From the NCBI GenBank assembly GCA_945952465.1, contig CAMFIB010000002.1, positions 310,001 through 374,000 of the forward strand: 64,000 nucleotides of DNA, written 5' to 3'. Positions within the stretch are counted from its first letter, which is position 1. Each line of letters starts with the position of its first letter. The notes beneath the pieces are model-generated. The model saw only the letters and a list, made by a program, of their open reading frames with translations. It ran no database searches and was not told the origin of the DNA. Positions 36,732-46,905 of the stretch are shown here, one piece after another. Position numbers and translations under genes: made by a program. This stretch comes from an uncultured Pseudomonadota bacterium (GTDB taxonomy: Bacteria > Pseudomonadota > Gammaproteobacteria > Burkholderiales > Burkholderiaceae_C).

Positions 36732-37013
36732 ATGGATTTCTTCGCGTTTCTCAACCACACCGTCAATTTCTTCGCGCCGGCGCTGTTCCTGGCCGCCGCG
36801 ATGCTGGTTGCCGGCCGGCTGCTGCTGCGCCGCAAGCGGCCGGCGGCTTTTCCGGGCTGGCTGCAGTTCACCGTCAATGCGCTGGTCACCGGCGCCGGGC
36901 TGGTCGCCAGCCTGCTGGTGTTCGGCAACGACGGCAAGATGTTCGGCTATGCCTTCGCCGCCGGTTGCTGCGCGATCAGCCAATGGGTGGTGTCGGGCGA
37001 CTGGAAACGCTGA
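36732..37013 (+). CDS. Small hypothetical membrane protein
   Basis: A 93-residue protein with about three membrane segments: residues about 8-30 ([20 protein letters not shown]), about 43-65 ([21 protein letters not shown]) and about 70-85 ([18 protein letters not shown]). A basic loop (LRRKRP) follows the first. It is divergent from hemA and convergent with ugpQ (3-base gap between the two stops). ATG 36732 is preferred over an in-frame TTG 12 bases upstream. I do not recognise a function. Confidence 0.7.
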   Translation: MDFFAFLNHTVNFFAPALFLAAAMLVAGRLLLRRKRPAAFPGWLQFTVNALVTGAGLVASLLVFGNDGKMFGYAFAAGCCAISQWVVSGDWKR

Positions 37014-37016
37014 GCT

Positions 37017-37754
37017 TCAGGGCCGGAACAGGTCGACCCGGTCGGTGATCAGGCCGTCCAGGCCCAGCGCCAGCAGCCGCGCCGCCACCGCCTCGTCGTT
37101 CACCGTGTAGGTCAGCCGCCGCAGGCCGGCGGCTTTCACCTCCGCCGCGAAGGCGTCTGTCCACAGCGAAAAATGCGCGCAGATGGCCTGGCAGCCCAGT
37201 TGTTCCGCCGCTTCGCGCCAGTCGGGCGCGGCCTTGTCCAGCAGCAGCGCGCGGCGCTGTTCGGGCCGGGCGGCCTGGGCGGCGGCCAGCGCTTCGCGGC
37301 TGAAGCTGCTCAGCACCGGCGCGGTCAGGCCGGCCGGCCAGCGGGCGGCCACCGCGCGGGCCACCGCCTCGCCGGTTGCGCGGTCGGCGCCGGGTGAGGG
37401 CTTGATCTCCAGGTTCATCAGCAGCCGGTGGGCCGCGCAGAAATCGATCAGTTGGTCCAGCGTGGGCAGTTTCTCGCCGGCGTAGGGCGACGAATGCCAG
37501 CCGCCGGCGTCGAGCCGGGCCAGCGCCGCCCAGTCCTGTGTGCCGGCGGGGCCGTGGCCGTTGGTGGTGCGGTCCAGCGTGGCGTCGTGCAGCAGGAAGA
37601 GCACGCCGTCGCGCGACAGTTTCACGTCGCATTCGGCCATGCGGTAGCCGTGGTCCAGGCCGAAGGCGAACGCCGCCAGTGTGTTCTCCGGCGCGAGCTT
37701 GCCGGCGCCACGGTGGGCGATCCAGCGGGGGTAGGGCCAGTCGGGCTGTGCCAT
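37017..37754 (-). CDS. ugpQ: Glycerophosphodiester phosphodiesterase (UgpQ-like)
   Basis: A 245-residue GDPD. The catalytic signature is intact: WIAHRGAGKLAPENTLAAF near residue 12, AECDVKLSRDGVLFLLHDAT with the metal-binding E/D and catalytic His, and LMNLEIKP further on. It hydrolyses deacylated phospholipids to glycerol-3-phosphate and an alcohol. There is no signal peptide, so it is cytoplasmic like UgpQ. No ugp transport genes are adjacent. Divergent from the large FAD oxidoreductase. Confidence 0.93.
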   Translation of the reverse strand: MAQPDWPYPRWIAHRGAGKLAPENTLAAFAFGLDHGYRMAECDVKLSRDGVLFLLHDATLDRTTNGHGPAGTQDWAALARLDAGGWHSSPYAGEKLPTLDQLIDFCAAHRLLMNLEIKPSPGADRATGEAVARAVAARWPAGLTAPVLSSFSREALAAAQAARPEQRRALLLDKAAPDWREAAEQLGCQAICAHFSLWTDAFAAEVKAAGLRRLTYTVNDEAVAARLLALGLDGLITDRVDLFRP

Positions 37755-37869
37755 GCGGCGATCTTAGGCGAAGGTGCCCATTCCGCAGGCCGCTCGGGCG
37801 AATTTGCTGCGGCGCGATAAAATCGGGTCCCAGCGTCACCGTTTCCCTTGCTGAAGCTGGGCTTACACG

Positions 37870-40800
37870 ATGAACGCTCCCACCCCTCTGAACCAGCTAC
37901 TGGCCGCCACGCACGACCAGCCCCGGCTGCGCGAAATCCCGTACAACTACACCTCGTTCTCGGACCGCGAAATCGTGATCCGGCTGCTCGGCGCGTCGTC
38001 CTGGGACCTGCTGAACCAGCTCCGCGAGGAACGCCGCACCGGCCGCTCGGCCCGCATGCTGTACGAGGTGCTGGGCGACATCTGGGTGGTGCAGCGCAAC
38101 CCCTACCTGCAGGACGACCTGCTCGACAACCCGCGCCGCCGCGGCCAACTCGTCGACGCGCTGCGCCACCGCCTGGCCGAGATCCACAAGCGCCGCACGC
38201 CGCGCGCCGACGCCGAGCGCGACGCCATGGTGGGCGAGCTGCTGGTGGCCGCCGAGCGGGCGGTGAACCACTTCGGCGCGCTGTTCGACCAGGTCGGTGC
38301 GCTGCGCCGCCAGGCCCAGCGCCTGCTGGGCCGCCACACCGCCAAGGACAACATCAAGTTCGACGGCCTCAGCCGCGTCAGCCACGTGACCGACGCGACC
38401 GACTGGCGGGTAGAATACCCGTTCGTGGTGCTGACGCCGGACACCGAGGCCGAGATGGCCGGGCTGGTGAAGGGCTGCATCGAGCTGGGGCTGACCATCA
38501 TCCCGCGCGGCGGCGGCACCGGCTACACCGGCGGCGCCGTGCCGCTCACCTGGAAGAGCGCGGTCATCAACACCGAGAAGCTGGAGGCGATGACCGAGGT
38601 CGAGCTGGTGCGCCTGCCCGGTCACGCACAGCCCATTCCCACCGTCTGGACCGAGGCCGGCGTGGTGACGCAGCGGGTGTCCGACGCGGCCGACCGCGGC
38701 GGTTTCGTCTTCGCGGTCGACCCCACTTCCGCCGAAGCCTCGTGCATCGGCGGCAACATCGCGATGAACGCCGGCGGCAAGAAGGCCGTGTTGTGGGGCA
38801 CCGCGCTCGACAACCTGGCGAGCTGGCGCATGGTCACGCCCGACGCCAAGTGGCTGGAGGTGGTGCGCATGGACCACAACCTCGGCAAGATCCACGACGC
38901 CGAGGTCGCCACCTTCGAGCTGCGTTACTTCGAGGCCGACGGCAAGACCCCGCTGAAGCACGGCGAGGCCGTGCAGACGCTGGCCATTCCCGGCAAGGTG
39001 TTCCGCAAGGAAGGCCTCGGCAAGGACGTGACCGACAAGTTCCTCTCGGGCCTGCCGGGCATCCAGAAGGAAGGCTGCGACGGCCTCATCACCAGCGCGC
39101 GCTGGGTGGTGCACCGCATGCCGGCGCACACCCGCACCGTCTGCCTCGAGTTCTTCGGCAACGCGCGCGACGCGGTGCCCAGCATCGTCGAGATCAAGGA
39201 CTTCATGTTCGCCGAGCAGAAGCGCAGCGGCACGTTGCTGGCGGGGCTGGAGCACCTGGACGACCGCTACCTGCGCGCGGTGGGCTACGCCACCAAGAGC
39301 AAGAAGGGCGCAATGCTCGGCGCGCCCGGCGCCGGCGGCCTGCCCAAGATGGTGCTGATCGGCGACATCGTCGGGGACGACGCCGACGCGGTGGCCGTCG
39401 CCACCAGCGAGGTGATCCGCATTGCCAACTCGCGCCACGGCGAGGGCTTCGTCGCGATCAGCCCGGAGGCGCGCAAGAAGTTCTGGCTGGACCGCAAGCG
39501 CACGGCCGCCATCAGCAAGCACACCAACGCCTTCAAGATCAACGAAGACGTGGTCATTCCGCTGCCGCGCATGGCCGAGTACACCGACGGCATCGAGCGC
39601 ATCAACATCGAGCTGTCGCTGGCCAACAAGATCAAGCTGGCCGACGCGCTGGAAGCCTTCTTCACCCGCGGCAACCTGCCGCTGGGCAAGACCGACGACG
39701 CCAACGACATCCCGTCCGCCGAGCTGCTGGAAGACCGGGTGGCGCAGGCGGTGGCGCTGGTGCGCGAGGTGCGCGGCCAGTGGCAGGGCTGGCTGGACGG
39801 CATCGACACGCTGTTCTCACAACTTCAAGACCATTCGCTGCGCGCGAGCTGGAAGACGCAGATCCGCGCGCCGTTGCAGGCCTTGTTCCGCGGCGCGGCG
39901 TTCCAGCCGCTGCTGGCCGAATGCGACGCCATCCACAAACGCGTGCTGAAGGGCCGGGTATGGGCCGCGCTGCACATGCACGCCGGCGACGGCAACGTGC
40001 ACACCAACCTGCCGGTGAATTCCGACGACTACGAGATGCTGCAGACCGCCCACGCGGCGGTGGCGCGCATCATGCAGCTGGCCCGCAGCCTCGACGGCGT
40101 GATCTCCGGCGAGCACGGCATCGGCATCACCAAGCTCGAATTCCTCAGCGACGAGGAACTGCGGCCGTTCACCGAATACAAGCAGCGCATCGACCCCGAA
40201 GGTCGCTTCAACAGGGGCAAGCTGCTGCGCGACGCCACGCTGAAGAACGAGGATGGGCAGAATCTTTTTGCTGACCTGACCAATGCCTACACGCCCAGCT
40301 TCGGGCTGATGGGGCATGAGTCCATCATCATGCAGCAGAGCGACATCGGCGCCATTGCCGCCAGCGTGAAGGATTGCCTGCGCTGCGGCAAGTGCAAGCC
40401 GGTCTGCGCCACGCACGTCCCGCGCGCCAACCTGCTGTACAGCCCGCGCAACAAGATCCTGGCGACCTCGCTGCTGGTCGAGGCCTTCCTGTACGAAGAG
40501 CAGACGCGGCGCGGCGTGAGCATCAAGCACTGGCAGGAATTCGAGGACGTGGCCGACCACTGCACGGTCTGCCACAAGTGTTTGACGCCATGTCCGGTCA
40601 ACATCGATTTCGGCGACGTCTCGATGAACATGCGCAACCTGCTGCGCAAGATGGGCCAGAAGAGTTTCCGGCCCGGCAACGCGGCGGCCATGTTCTTCCT
40701 CAACGCCACCAACCCGCAGACCATCAAGCTGGTGCGCGGCGCGATGGTCGACGTGGGCTTCAAGGCCCAGCGTTTCGCCAACGACCTGCTGCGCGCCTTC

Positions 40801-41787
40801 ACCAAGCCGCAGACGGCGCATCCGCCCGCCACGCTGGGGCCGGCGCCGGTGCGCGAGCAGGTGATCCACTTCGTCAACAAGAAGATGCCCAAGGGGCTGC
40901 CGAAGAAAACCGCGCGCGCGCTGCTCGACATCGAAGACGCCGACTACGTGCCCATCATCCGCGACCCGCGCGCCACCACGTCGGAGACCGAGGCGGTGTT
41001 CTACTTCCCGGGCTGCGGGTCGGAGCGGCTGTTCTCGCAGGTGGGGCTGGCCACGCAGGCCATGCTGTGGCACGCCGGCGTGCAGACCGTGCTGCCGCCG
41101 GGCTACCTGTGCTGCGGCTACCCGCAACGCGGCTCGGGCCAGTTCGACAAGGCCGAGAAAATGATCACCGACAACCGGGTGCTGTTCCACCGCGTGGCCA
41201 ACACGCTGAACTACCTGGACATCAAGACGGTGGTGGTGAGCTGCGGCACCTGCTACGACCAACTGCAGGGCTACCAGTTCGACAAGATCTTCCCGGGCTG
41301 CCGCATCATCGACATCCACGAGTACCTGCTGGAGAAGGGCCTCAAGCTCGACGGCAAATCCAGTTACCTGTACCACGACCCCTGTCACACGCCCATGAAG
41401 CTGCAGGAGCCGATGAAGACGGTGAAGGCGCTGGTCGGCGACAACGTGCGCAAGTCCGAGCGCTGCTGCGGCGAAAGCGGCACGCTGGGCGTGACCCGGC
41501 CCGACGTGTCCACGCAGATCCGCTTCCGCAAGGAAGAGGAACTGAAGAAGGACGAAGCCGCGCTGCGCAGCACCGGCCAGGTCGGCGCGCAGGACGACAT
41601 CAAGATTCTGACGAGCTGCCCGAGCTGCCTGCAGGGCCTGAGCCGCTACGGCAACGACCTGAACAACGGCCTGCTGGAGGCCGACTACATCGTGGTGGAA
41701 ATGGCGCGCCAGATCCTCGGCGAAGACTGGATGCCCGACTACGTGCAGGCGGCCAACCAGGGCGGCATCGAACGGGTGCTTGTCTGA
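37870..41787 (+). CDS. Large FAD/Fe-S oxidoreductase (DUF3683, FAD-linked oxidase, CCG domains)
   Basis: A 1,305-residue fusion. The N-terminal 120 residues are a DUF3683-type region ([17 protein letters not shown]). Residues about 175-700 are a vanillyl-alcohol-oxidase-type FAD module ([15 protein letters not shown]; the C-terminal [19 protein letters not shown] and [15 protein letters not shown]). Residues about 830-920 hold two 4Fe-4S motifs ([23 protein letters not shown]). The rest has two CCG cysteine-rich modules ([30 protein letters not shown]). The build resembles a GlcD+GlcF or D-lactate dehydrogenase fused in one chain, so oxidation of a 2-hydroxyacid is likely but the substrate is not known. 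A similar long gene is common in Burkholderiales. Confidence 0.88.
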   Translation: MNAPTPLNQLLAATHDQPRLREIPYNYTSFSDREIVIRLLGASSWDLLNQLREERRTGRSARMLYEVLGDIWVVQRNPYLQDDLLDNPRRRGQLVDALRHRLAEIHKRRTPRADAERDAMVGELLVAAERAVNHFGALFDQVGALRRQAQRLLGRHTAKDNIKFDGLSRVSHVTDATDWRVEYPFVVLTPDTEAEMAGLVKGCIELGLTIIPRGGGTGYTGGAVPLTWKSAVINTEKLEAMTEVELVRLPGHAQPIPTVWTEAGVVTQRVSDAADRGGFVFAVDPTSAEASCIGGNIAMNAGGKKAVLWGTALDNLASWRMVTPDAKWLEVVRMDHNLGKIHDAEVATFELRYFEADGKTPLKHGEAVQTLAIPGKVFRKEGLGKDVTDKFLSGLPGIQKEGCDGLITSARWVVHRMPAHTRTVCLEFFGNARDAVPSIVEIKDFMFAEQKRSGTLLAGLEHLDDRYLRAVGYATKSKKGAMLGAPGAGGLPKMVLIGDIVGDDADAVAVATSEVIRIANSRHGEGFVAISPEARKKFWLDRKRTAAISKHTNAFKINEDVVIPLPRMAEYTDGIERINIELSLANKIKLADALEAFFTRGNLPLGKTDDANDIPSAELLEDRVAQAVALVREVRGQWQGWLDGIDTLFSQLQDHSLRASWKTQIRAPLQALFRGAAFQPLLAECDAIHKRVLKGRVWAALHMHAGDGNVHTNLPVNSDDYEMLQTAHAAVARIMQLARSLDGVISGEHGIGITKLEFLSDEELRPFTEYKQRIDPEGRFNRGKLLRDATLKNEDGQNLFADLTNAYTPSFGLMGHESIIMQQSDIGAIAASVKDCLRCGKCKPVCATHVPRANLLYSPRNKILATSLLVEAFLYEEQTRRGVSIKHWQEFEDVADHCTVCHKCLTPCPVNIDFGDVSMNMRNLLRKMGQKSFRPGNAAAMFFLNATNPQTIKLVRGAMVDVGFKAQRFANDLLRAFTKPQTAHPPATLGPAPVREQVIHFVNKKMPKGLPKKTARALLDIEDADYVPIIRDPRATTSETEAVFYFPGCGSERLFSQVGLATQAMLWHAGVQTVLPPGYLCCGYPQRGSGQFDKAEKMITDNRVLFHRVANTLNYLDIKTVVVSCGTCYDQLQGYQFDKIFPGCRIIDIHEYLLEKGLKLDGKSSYLYHDPCHTPMKLQEPMKTVKALVGDNVRKSERCCGESGTLGVTRPDVSTQIRFRKEEELKKDEAALRSTGQVGAQDDIKILTSCPSCLQGLSRYGNDLNNGLLEADYIVVEMARQILGEDWMPDYVQAANQGGIERVLV

Positions 41788-41789
41788 AC

Positions 41790-42227
41790 GTGGCCCTTTC
41801 CGGAATCGCTTGTCCGCTGTGCGACGGAATCGGCGGCACGCTGGTGTTTCAGGGACCGCGCTGGCGCGTCATCCGCGCGACCGAGGCCGCGTTTCCGGCG
41901 TTCTACCGCGTGGTGTGGCAAGACCATGTGGCCGAGTTCTCCGATCTTGACGCCGCTGCCCGCAACGAGGTGATGGGCGTGGTGGTGGCGGTGGAAGAGG
42001 CGCTGCGCCGCCACCTGCAGCCCGCCAAGATCAACCTTGCCGCCCTGGGCAACCAGGTGCCGCACCTGCACTGGCATGTGGTGGCGCGGTTCACTGACGA
42101 CAGCCATTTCCCCGACCCGGTCTGGGCCGCGCCCAGGCGCGAGGTGAATGCCGCGCTGAACGAGCGCCTGGCGGCCGCGCTGCCGGCGCTGGAAACCGAC
42201 CTGCGCGCCCGGCTGGCGGCCGGATAA
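41790..42227 (+). CDS. HIT-family hydrolase
   Basis: A 145-residue histidine-triad protein. The triad HLHWHVV is at about residues 92-98. An N-terminal CPLC pair suggests a metal-binding knuckle. HIT proteins hydrolyse or transfer nucleotides such as AMP conjugates. The start is a GTG 2 bases after the previous stop (tgaacGTG), which makes translational coupling to the oxidoreductase likely; no ATG gives a full N-terminus. Confidence 0.88.
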   Translation: MALSGIACPLCDGIGGTLVFQGPRWRVIRATEAAFPAFYRVVWQDHVAEFSDLDAAARNEVMGVVVAVEEALRRHLQPAKINLAALGNQVPHLHWHVVARFTDDSHFPDPVWAAPRREVNAALNERLAAALPALETDLRARLAAG

Positions 42228-42263
42228 TTGCGCACGCCACCACCACCCACACCCGCTTCCACC

Positions 42264-42683
42264 ATGGCCGGACTGCAACCCGGGTCGCCGACGCCCGAAG
42301 ACATCGTCGTGCACCAGAAGGCCCGCGTGCTCGAGGTCGCATTCTCGGACGGCGCGCGCTTTCGCATCCCGTTCGAGCTGATGCGCGTCTACTCGCCGTC
42401 GGCCGAGGTGCGCGGCCACGGCCCCGGCCAGGAAACGCTGCAGACCGGCAAGCGCGAGGTCGGTGTGACCGGGCTGGCGGCGGTGGGCAACTACGCCGTG
42501 CAGCCCAGCTTTTCGGACGGCCACGACACCGGCATCTTCTCGTGGGACTACCTGTACTTCCTCGGCGCCCAGCAGCAGCAGCTGTGGGACGACTACGCGG
42601 CGAAGCTGGCCGCCGCCGGCGTCGACCGCGACGCGCCCATGCCGGAGAAGGGCGGCCACGCCTGTGGCGGCCATTCGCACTGA
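42264..42683 (+). CDS. DUF971 protein (butyrobetaine-hydroxylase N-terminal-like)
   Basis: A 139-residue DUF971 protein. The ARVLEVAFSDGARFRIPFELMRVYSPSAEV-like block (seen in two parts) and GNYAVQPSFSDGHDTGIFSWDYL are the family core. This fold is the N-terminal domain of gamma-butyrobetaine hydroxylases and is linked to Fe-S biology in some bacteria. The tail HACGGHSH could bind metal. The gene sits between a HIT gene and ubiE, a common order in this order of bacteria. ATG 42264 is chosen over an upstream TTG. Confidence 0.88.
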   Translation: MAGLQPGSPTPEDIVVHQKARVLEVAFSDGARFRIPFELMRVYSPSAEVRGHGPGQETLQTGKREVGVTGLAAVGNYAVQPSFSDGHDTGIFSWDYLYFLGAQQQQLWDDYAAKLAAAGVDRDAPMPEKGGHACGGHSH

Positions 42684-42750
42684 ACGCCGCGCCATGCCCC
42701 TGAAAAGCACCGGCGAAAAGGCCTGCCCGGCGTGGGCTGAATGCTCCTGA

Positions 42751-42806
42751 TTCAATAGCTACAAATCGAGATTCGGCGCTGACTTGCGCCCTGTTTTAAT
42801 CAAAAT
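42751..42806. repeat. Copy B of the dispersed Comamonadaceae-type repeat, upstream of ubiE
   Basis: TTCAATAGCTACAAATCGAG followed by attcggcgctgacttgcgccctgttttaatcaaaat. It is the best-preserved copy in the window and serves as the reference for the others. It fills most of the gap upstream of ubiE. Confidence 0.7.
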
Positions 42807-42876
42807 CACCACAATATCCGGGCTTGTACCAAGGGCCTTGACGCCTCTGCCCGGATTCAGCCCTACCATCACAGCC

Positions 42877-43608
42877 ATGAGCCAGACCCATTTCGGTTTC
42901 GAGACCGTGGACGAGCAGGACAAAGCCCAGCGCGTGCGCGGCGTGTTCGACTCCGTCGCCCCGAAATACGACGTCATGAACGACCTGATGTCCATGGGCC
43001 TGCACCGCGTCTGGAAGGCCTACACCGTCACCGTCGCCAACCTCAAGGAAGGCGACAAGGTGCTCGACATCGCCGGCGGCACGGGCGACCTGTCGCAGGC
43101 CTTCGCGCGCAAGGTCGGCGCCAAGGGCACGGTGGTGCACACCGACATCAACGAGGCCATGCTGCGCACCGGCCGCGACCGCCTGCTCGACACCGGCCTG
43201 GCGCTGCCCACGCTGGTCTGCGACGCAGAACACCTGCCGTTCGCCAACGATCATTTCGACCTCGTCAGCGTGGCCTTCGGCCTGCGCAACATGACGCACA
43301 AAGACGCCGCGCTGGCCGAAATGAACCGCGTCATCAGGCCCGGCGGCAAGCTGCTGGTGCTGGAGTTCTCCAAGGTGGCGCGGCCGCTGGAGAAGGCCTA
43401 CGACTGGTACTCCTTCAACATCCTGCCCAAGCTGGGCAAGCTGGTCGCGGGCGACGACAGCAGCTACCGCTACCTGGCCGAGTCCATCCGCATGCACCCC
43501 GACCAGGCCACCCTGAAAACCATGATGAAAACGGCCGGCTTCGGCCATGTGGACTACCACAACATGTCTGCGGGCGTGGTGGCGCTGCACGTCGGCATCA
43601 AGTGCTGA
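42877..43608 (+). CDS. ubiE: Ubiquinone/menaquinone C-methyltransferase UbiE
   Basis: A 243-residue SAM methyltransferase with UbiE signatures: [20 protein letters not shown] at the N-terminus, [17 protein letters not shown], the SAM motif [11 protein letters not shown], and [13 protein letters not shown]. It C-methylates the quinone ring in ubiquinone biosynthesis. ubiJ and ubiB follow, separated only by a Tim44-like gene. The ATG at 42877 gives the full conserved N-terminus. Confidence 0.97.
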   Translation: MSQTHFGFETVDEQDKAQRVRGVFDSVAPKYDVMNDLMSMGLHRVWKAYTVTVANLKEGDKVLDIAGGTGDLSQAFARKVGAKGTVVHTDINEAMLRTGRDRLLDTGLALPTLVCDAEHLPFANDHFDLVSVAFGLRNMTHKDAALAEMNRVIRPGGKLLVLEFSKVARPLEKAYDWYSFNILPKLGKLVAGDDSSYRYLAESIRMHPDQATLKTMMKTAGFGHVDYHNMSAGVVALHVGIKC

Positions 43609-43630
43609 CCCGGACGGGAGACACAACGAC

Positions 43631-44647
43631 ATGAAAACCCTTTCACTGATTCTGGCGCTGGCCCTGCTGGCCGCCAGCGGGCAGGCCGACGCCGCCCGCC
43701 GCCTGGGCGGCGGCGGCTCCATCGGCAAGCAATCCAGCAACGTCACGCAGCGGCAGAACGCCCCGCCGCCGCCGGCCGCGCCCAACGCGCCGGCGCAGCA
43801 GAACAACGCCGCCGCCAAACCCGCGCCCGGCACGCCGGCCGCCGCCGCGCCGGCCCCGCGCAGGCCGTGGGGCGCCATGCTCGGCGGCCTGGCCGCCGGC
43901 CTGGGCCTGGCCTGGCTGGCGCATTCGCTCGGCCTGGGCGAAGCCTTCGGCCAGTTCCTGCTGATCGGCCTGGTGGTGCTGCTCGGCATGGTGGCTTTCG
44001 GCATCTGGCGCGCCCGCAGCGCCGCCGCGCAGGCCCAGGCCCAGTCCGCGCGCGGCCCCTTTGCGTTCCAGGGCGCAGCGCCGGCCCACGCGCCCACCGT
44101 CTACAAGCCCGAGAACGTCGGCAACGACGCCTCGGCCCGGCCCTGGGAGCGCAGCAGCATGGCCTTCGACATGTCGCGGTTCGCCGAGAACCAGAGCACC
44201 GGCGCCGCCACCGGCGGCATCGTCATCGGCTCCGGGCTGCCGACCAACCCGAGCTGGGGCGTGCCGGCCGATTTCGACCAGGACGCCTTCCTGCGCATGG
44301 CCAAGACCCAGTTCGTCACGCTGCAGGCCGCCTGGGACCGCGCCGACATTGCCACGCTGCGCTCCACCATGACCGACGAGATGGTGGGCGAAATCCGCCA
44401 CCAGCTGGCCGAGCGCGAGCAGCATTCCGGCGGTGCGCCCAACCAGACCGACGTGGTCATGCTGAACGCGCAGCTGCTGGGCATCGAAGACCTCGGCGCC
44501 GGCTACATGGCCAGCGTGGAGTTCTCCGGCATGATCCGCGAGCAGCCGTCCGCCGGCCCCAGTCCCTTCCGCGAGGTCTGGAACATGACCAAGCCCAAAG
44601 ACGGTTCCAGCGGCTGGCTGGTGGCGGGGCTGCAGGCGCTGCAATAA
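43631..44647 (+). CDS. Tim44-domain membrane protein
   Basis: A 338-residue protein with an N-terminal signal or anchor (KTLSLILALALLAASGQADA), a Ala/Pro/Asn-rich low-complexity linker, one or two membrane helices at about residues 80-120 (GAMLGGLAAGLGLAWLAHSL, FLLIGLVVLLGMVAFGIW), and a C-terminal Tim44-like domain (FLRMAKTQFVTLQAAWDR, DLGAGYMASVEFSGMIREQP). The fold binds lipid or unfolded chains at the membrane; the bacterial role is not settled. It sits inside the ubi gene block. Confidence 0.85.
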   Translation: MKTLSLILALALLAASGQADAARRLGGGGSIGKQSSNVTQRQNAPPPPAAPNAPAQQNNAAAKPAPGTPAAAAPAPRRPWGAMLGGLAAGLGLAWLAHSLGLGEAFGQFLLIGLVVLLGMVAFGIWRARSAAAQAQAQSARGPFAFQGAAPAHAPTVYKPENVGNDASARPWERSSMAFDMSRFAENQSTGAATGGIVIGSGLPTNPSWGVPADFDQDAFLRMAKTQFVTLQAAWDRADIATLRSTMTDEMVGEIRHQLAEREQHSGGAPNQTDVVMLNAQLLGIEDLGAGYMASVEFSGMIREQPSAGPSPFREVWNMTKPKDGSSGWLVAGLQALQ

Positions 44648-44682
44648 ACCGCCAGCGGCTTTGCCCGGATAATCGGGCCCAC

Positions 44683-45240
44683 ATGGAAAACCGGCAGCCG
44701 CACTCCTTCCTCGACGGTCTGTTCGACCGCCTCACGACCACCTTCCAGCCACCGGCCTGGGCGATCGACGAGGTGCAGCACCGCCTGCTGCTGCTGGTCA
44801 ACCACGTGCTGATGCAGGAGCCGCAGGCGCAGGCCCGGCTTTTGCGGCAAAAGGGGGCGCAAGTCAACGTCGTATGGCGCTCCTTCGCTATGCAATTTGT
44901 AGCAACGCCGGCCGGCTTGCTCGACCGCGTGAGCAGCGCCGACGGCAGCGCCAGGGCGCCCGACCTCACGCTCACCGTGCTCGAAACCTCGCCGTTCGCG
45001 CTGGCCCAGGGCGCGCTGAAGGGCGACAAGCCGCCCATCAACATCGAGGGCGACGTGCAACTCGCCGCCGAGATCGGCTGGCTGGTGGACCATGTGCGCT
45101 GGGACCTGGAAGAAGACCTGTCCCGCCTCATCGGCGACGGCCCGGCCCACACGCTGGGCGAGGTCGCGCGCAAGGCCGTGGCCACGCTGCGCGAGTTCGC
45201 GCAGGGCCGCAAGCCCGACGCCGCCCGGCCGGCCGCCTGA
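44683..45240 (+). CDS. ubiJ: SCP2-domain ubiquinone accessory factor UbiJ
   Basis: A 185-residue SCP2-like sterol/lipid-carrier protein. The position directly before ubiB and the motifs [20 protein letters not shown] and [20 protein letters not shown] identify it as UbiJ-like. UbiJ binds polyprenyl intermediates for the Ubi complex. Residues about 54-74 are encoded by DNA closely matching a dispersed intergenic repeat, with no change of reading frame. The ATG at 44683 follows the Tim44 gene by 35 bases. Confidence 0.85.
   Translation: MENRQPHSFLDGLFDRLTTTFQPPAWAIDEVQHRLLLLVNHVLMQEPQAQARLLRQKGAQVNVVWRSFAMQFVATPAGLLDRVSSADGSARAPDLTLTVLETSPFALAQGALKGDKPPINIEGDVQLAAEIGWLVDHVRWDLEEDLSRLIGDGPAHTLGEVARKAVATLREFAQGRKPDAARPAA
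44841..44905. repeat. Copy D of the dispersed repeat, inside ubiJ (inverted)
   Basis: GGGCGCAAGTCAACGTCGTA then tggcgctccttcgctatgcaatttgtagc matches the reverse complement of copy B (GGGCGCAAGTCAGCGCCGAA ... atttgtagc). It lies within the coding sequence of ubiJ. Confidence 0.6.
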
Positions 45241-45245
45241 CGCCC

Positions 45246-46856
45246 ATGGCCGGACCCCATTCCGCCAGCGGCGCGCGCACCGGCTGGTTCAGCCGCTTCC
45301 GGCGCAGCTTCACCATCGTCTGGATCGCGCTGCGCCACGGGCTCGACGAGCTGGTGCTGTCCAGCTTCGACAAACCCGGCCTGCGCCGGCTGACGCGCAT
45401 TCTCACGGTCGGCCGCCAGCTCGACGCGCCGCGCGGGCAGCGGCTGCGCGAGGCGCTGGAGCAACTCGGCCCCATCTTCGTCAAGTTCGGCCAGGTGCTC
45501 TCCACCCGGCGCGACCTGCTGCCGGCCGACGTGGCCGACGAACTGGCCCGCCTGCAAGACCGCGTGCCGCCGTTCGACAGCGCCATCGCCATCGCCACCA
45601 TCGAGCGTTCCTTCCGCCGGCCGATCGGCGCCATCTTCGAGAGCTTCGATCCGGTGCCGGTGGCCAGCGCGTCGATCGCGCAGGTGCACTTCGCCACGCT
45701 GCGCGACCGCGACGGCCGGCTGCGCGAGGTCGCGGTCAAGGTGCTGCGGCCCGGCATGCTGCCGGTGATCGACAAAGACCTGGCCCTCATGCACCAGATG
45801 GCCGGCTGGGTCGAGCGGCTCAGCGCCGACGGCAAGCGGCTCAAGCCGCGCGAGGTGGTGGCCGAGTTCGACAAATACCTGCACGACGAGCTGGACCTGG
45901 TGCGCGAGGCCGCCAGCGCCGCCCAGCTTCGCCGCAACATGACCGGCCTCGACCTGGTGCTCATCCCCGAGATGTTCTGGGACTTTTGCCACCCCGAGGT
46001 GCTGGTGATGGAGCGCATGAACGGCGTTCCCATCGCCCAGCTGGAGCGGCTGCGCGAACTGGGCGTCGACATTCCCCGGCTGGCGCGAGACGGTGTCACC
46101 ATCTTCTTCACGCAGGTGTTCCGCGACGGCTTCTTCCATGCCGACATGCACCCCGGCAACATCCAGGTCAGCGTGGCGCCCGACACCTTCGGCCGCTACA
46201 TCTCGCTCGATTTCGGCATCGTCGGCACGCTGACCGAGGTCGATAAAGACTATCTCGCGCAGAACTTCACCGCCTTCTTCCGCCGCGACTACAAGCGCGT
46301 GGCCGAGCTGCACATCGAATCGGGCTGGGTGCCCGCCGGCACCCGGGTGGACGAGCTGGAGGCGGCCATCCGCGCGGTCTGCGAACCCTACTTCGACCGG
46401 CCGCTGCGCGAAATCTCGCTGGGCATGGTGCTGATGCGGCTGTTCCAGACCTCGCGGCGCTTCCACGTCGAGATCCAGCCGCAGCTCGTGCTGCTGCAGA
46501 AGACGCTGCTGAACATCGAGGGCCTGGGCCGCCAGCTCGACCCCGAGCTCGACCTCTGGGCCACCGCCAAGCCCTTCCTCGAGAAGTGGATGGCCGACCA
46601 GATCGGCCCGCAGAAACTGCTGGAACAACTGCGCGACGAGGCGCCGCGCTACGCCCAGTTGTTGCCGCAACTGCCGCGCCTGCTGCACGACTACCTGAAG
46701 CACCACGACCGGCCGCACGACCGCGACCTGCAGGAGCTGCTGCGTGAGCAGCAGCGCACCAACCGGCTGCTGCAGACCCTGCTCTTCGTGGGCACCGGTT
46801 TCATCCTGGGGCTGGCTTTCATGCTGCTGGCGGCGCGGCTCCACCTGTTCCTCTGA
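45246..46856 (+). CDS. ubiB: Ubiquinone biosynthesis protein UbiB
   Basis: A 536-residue ABC1/ADCK/UbiB atypical kinase. Family marks are [20 protein letters not shown] (KxGQ motif), [34 protein letters not shown] and LDFGIVGTL. Two C-terminal membrane helices are reduced to one clear segment ([20 protein letters not shown]). It supports ubiquinone production, perhaps by extracting lipid precursors from the membrane. It starts 5 bases after ubiJ. Confidence 0.96.
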   Translation: MAGPHSASGARTGWFSRFRRSFTIVWIALRHGLDELVLSSFDKPGLRRLTRILTVGRQLDAPRGQRLREALEQLGPIFVKFGQVLSTRRDLLPADVADELARLQDRVPPFDSAIAIATIERSFRRPIGAIFESFDPVPVASASIAQVHFATLRDRDGRLREVAVKVLRPGMLPVIDKDLALMHQMAGWVERLSADGKRLKPREVVAEFDKYLHDELDLVREAASAAQLRRNMTGLDLVLIPEMFWDFCHPEVLVMERMNGVPIAQLERLRELGVDIPRLARDGVTIFFTQVFRDGFFHADMHPGNIQVSVAPDTFGRYISLDFGIVGTLTEVDKDYLAQNFTAFFRRDYKRVAELHIESGWVPAGTRVDELEAAIRAVCEPYFDRPLREISLGMVLMRLFQTSRRFHVEIQPQLVLLQKTLLNIEGLGRQLDPELDLWATAKPFLEKWMADQIGPQKLLEQLRDEAPRYAQLLPQLPRLLHDYLKHHDRPHDRDLQELLREQQRTNRLLQTLLFVGTGFILGLAFMLLAARLHLFL

Positions 46857-46905
46857 GCGGGGCCGTCGGGTATCATCCCGGCGAATTTTTCAGGGGCGCG
46901 ACGCG

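Noticed and set aside
44457-46844. About 800-codon open frame on the - strand opposite ubiJ and ubiB
   Set aside because: Shadow frame; both + strand genes carry clear family motifs.
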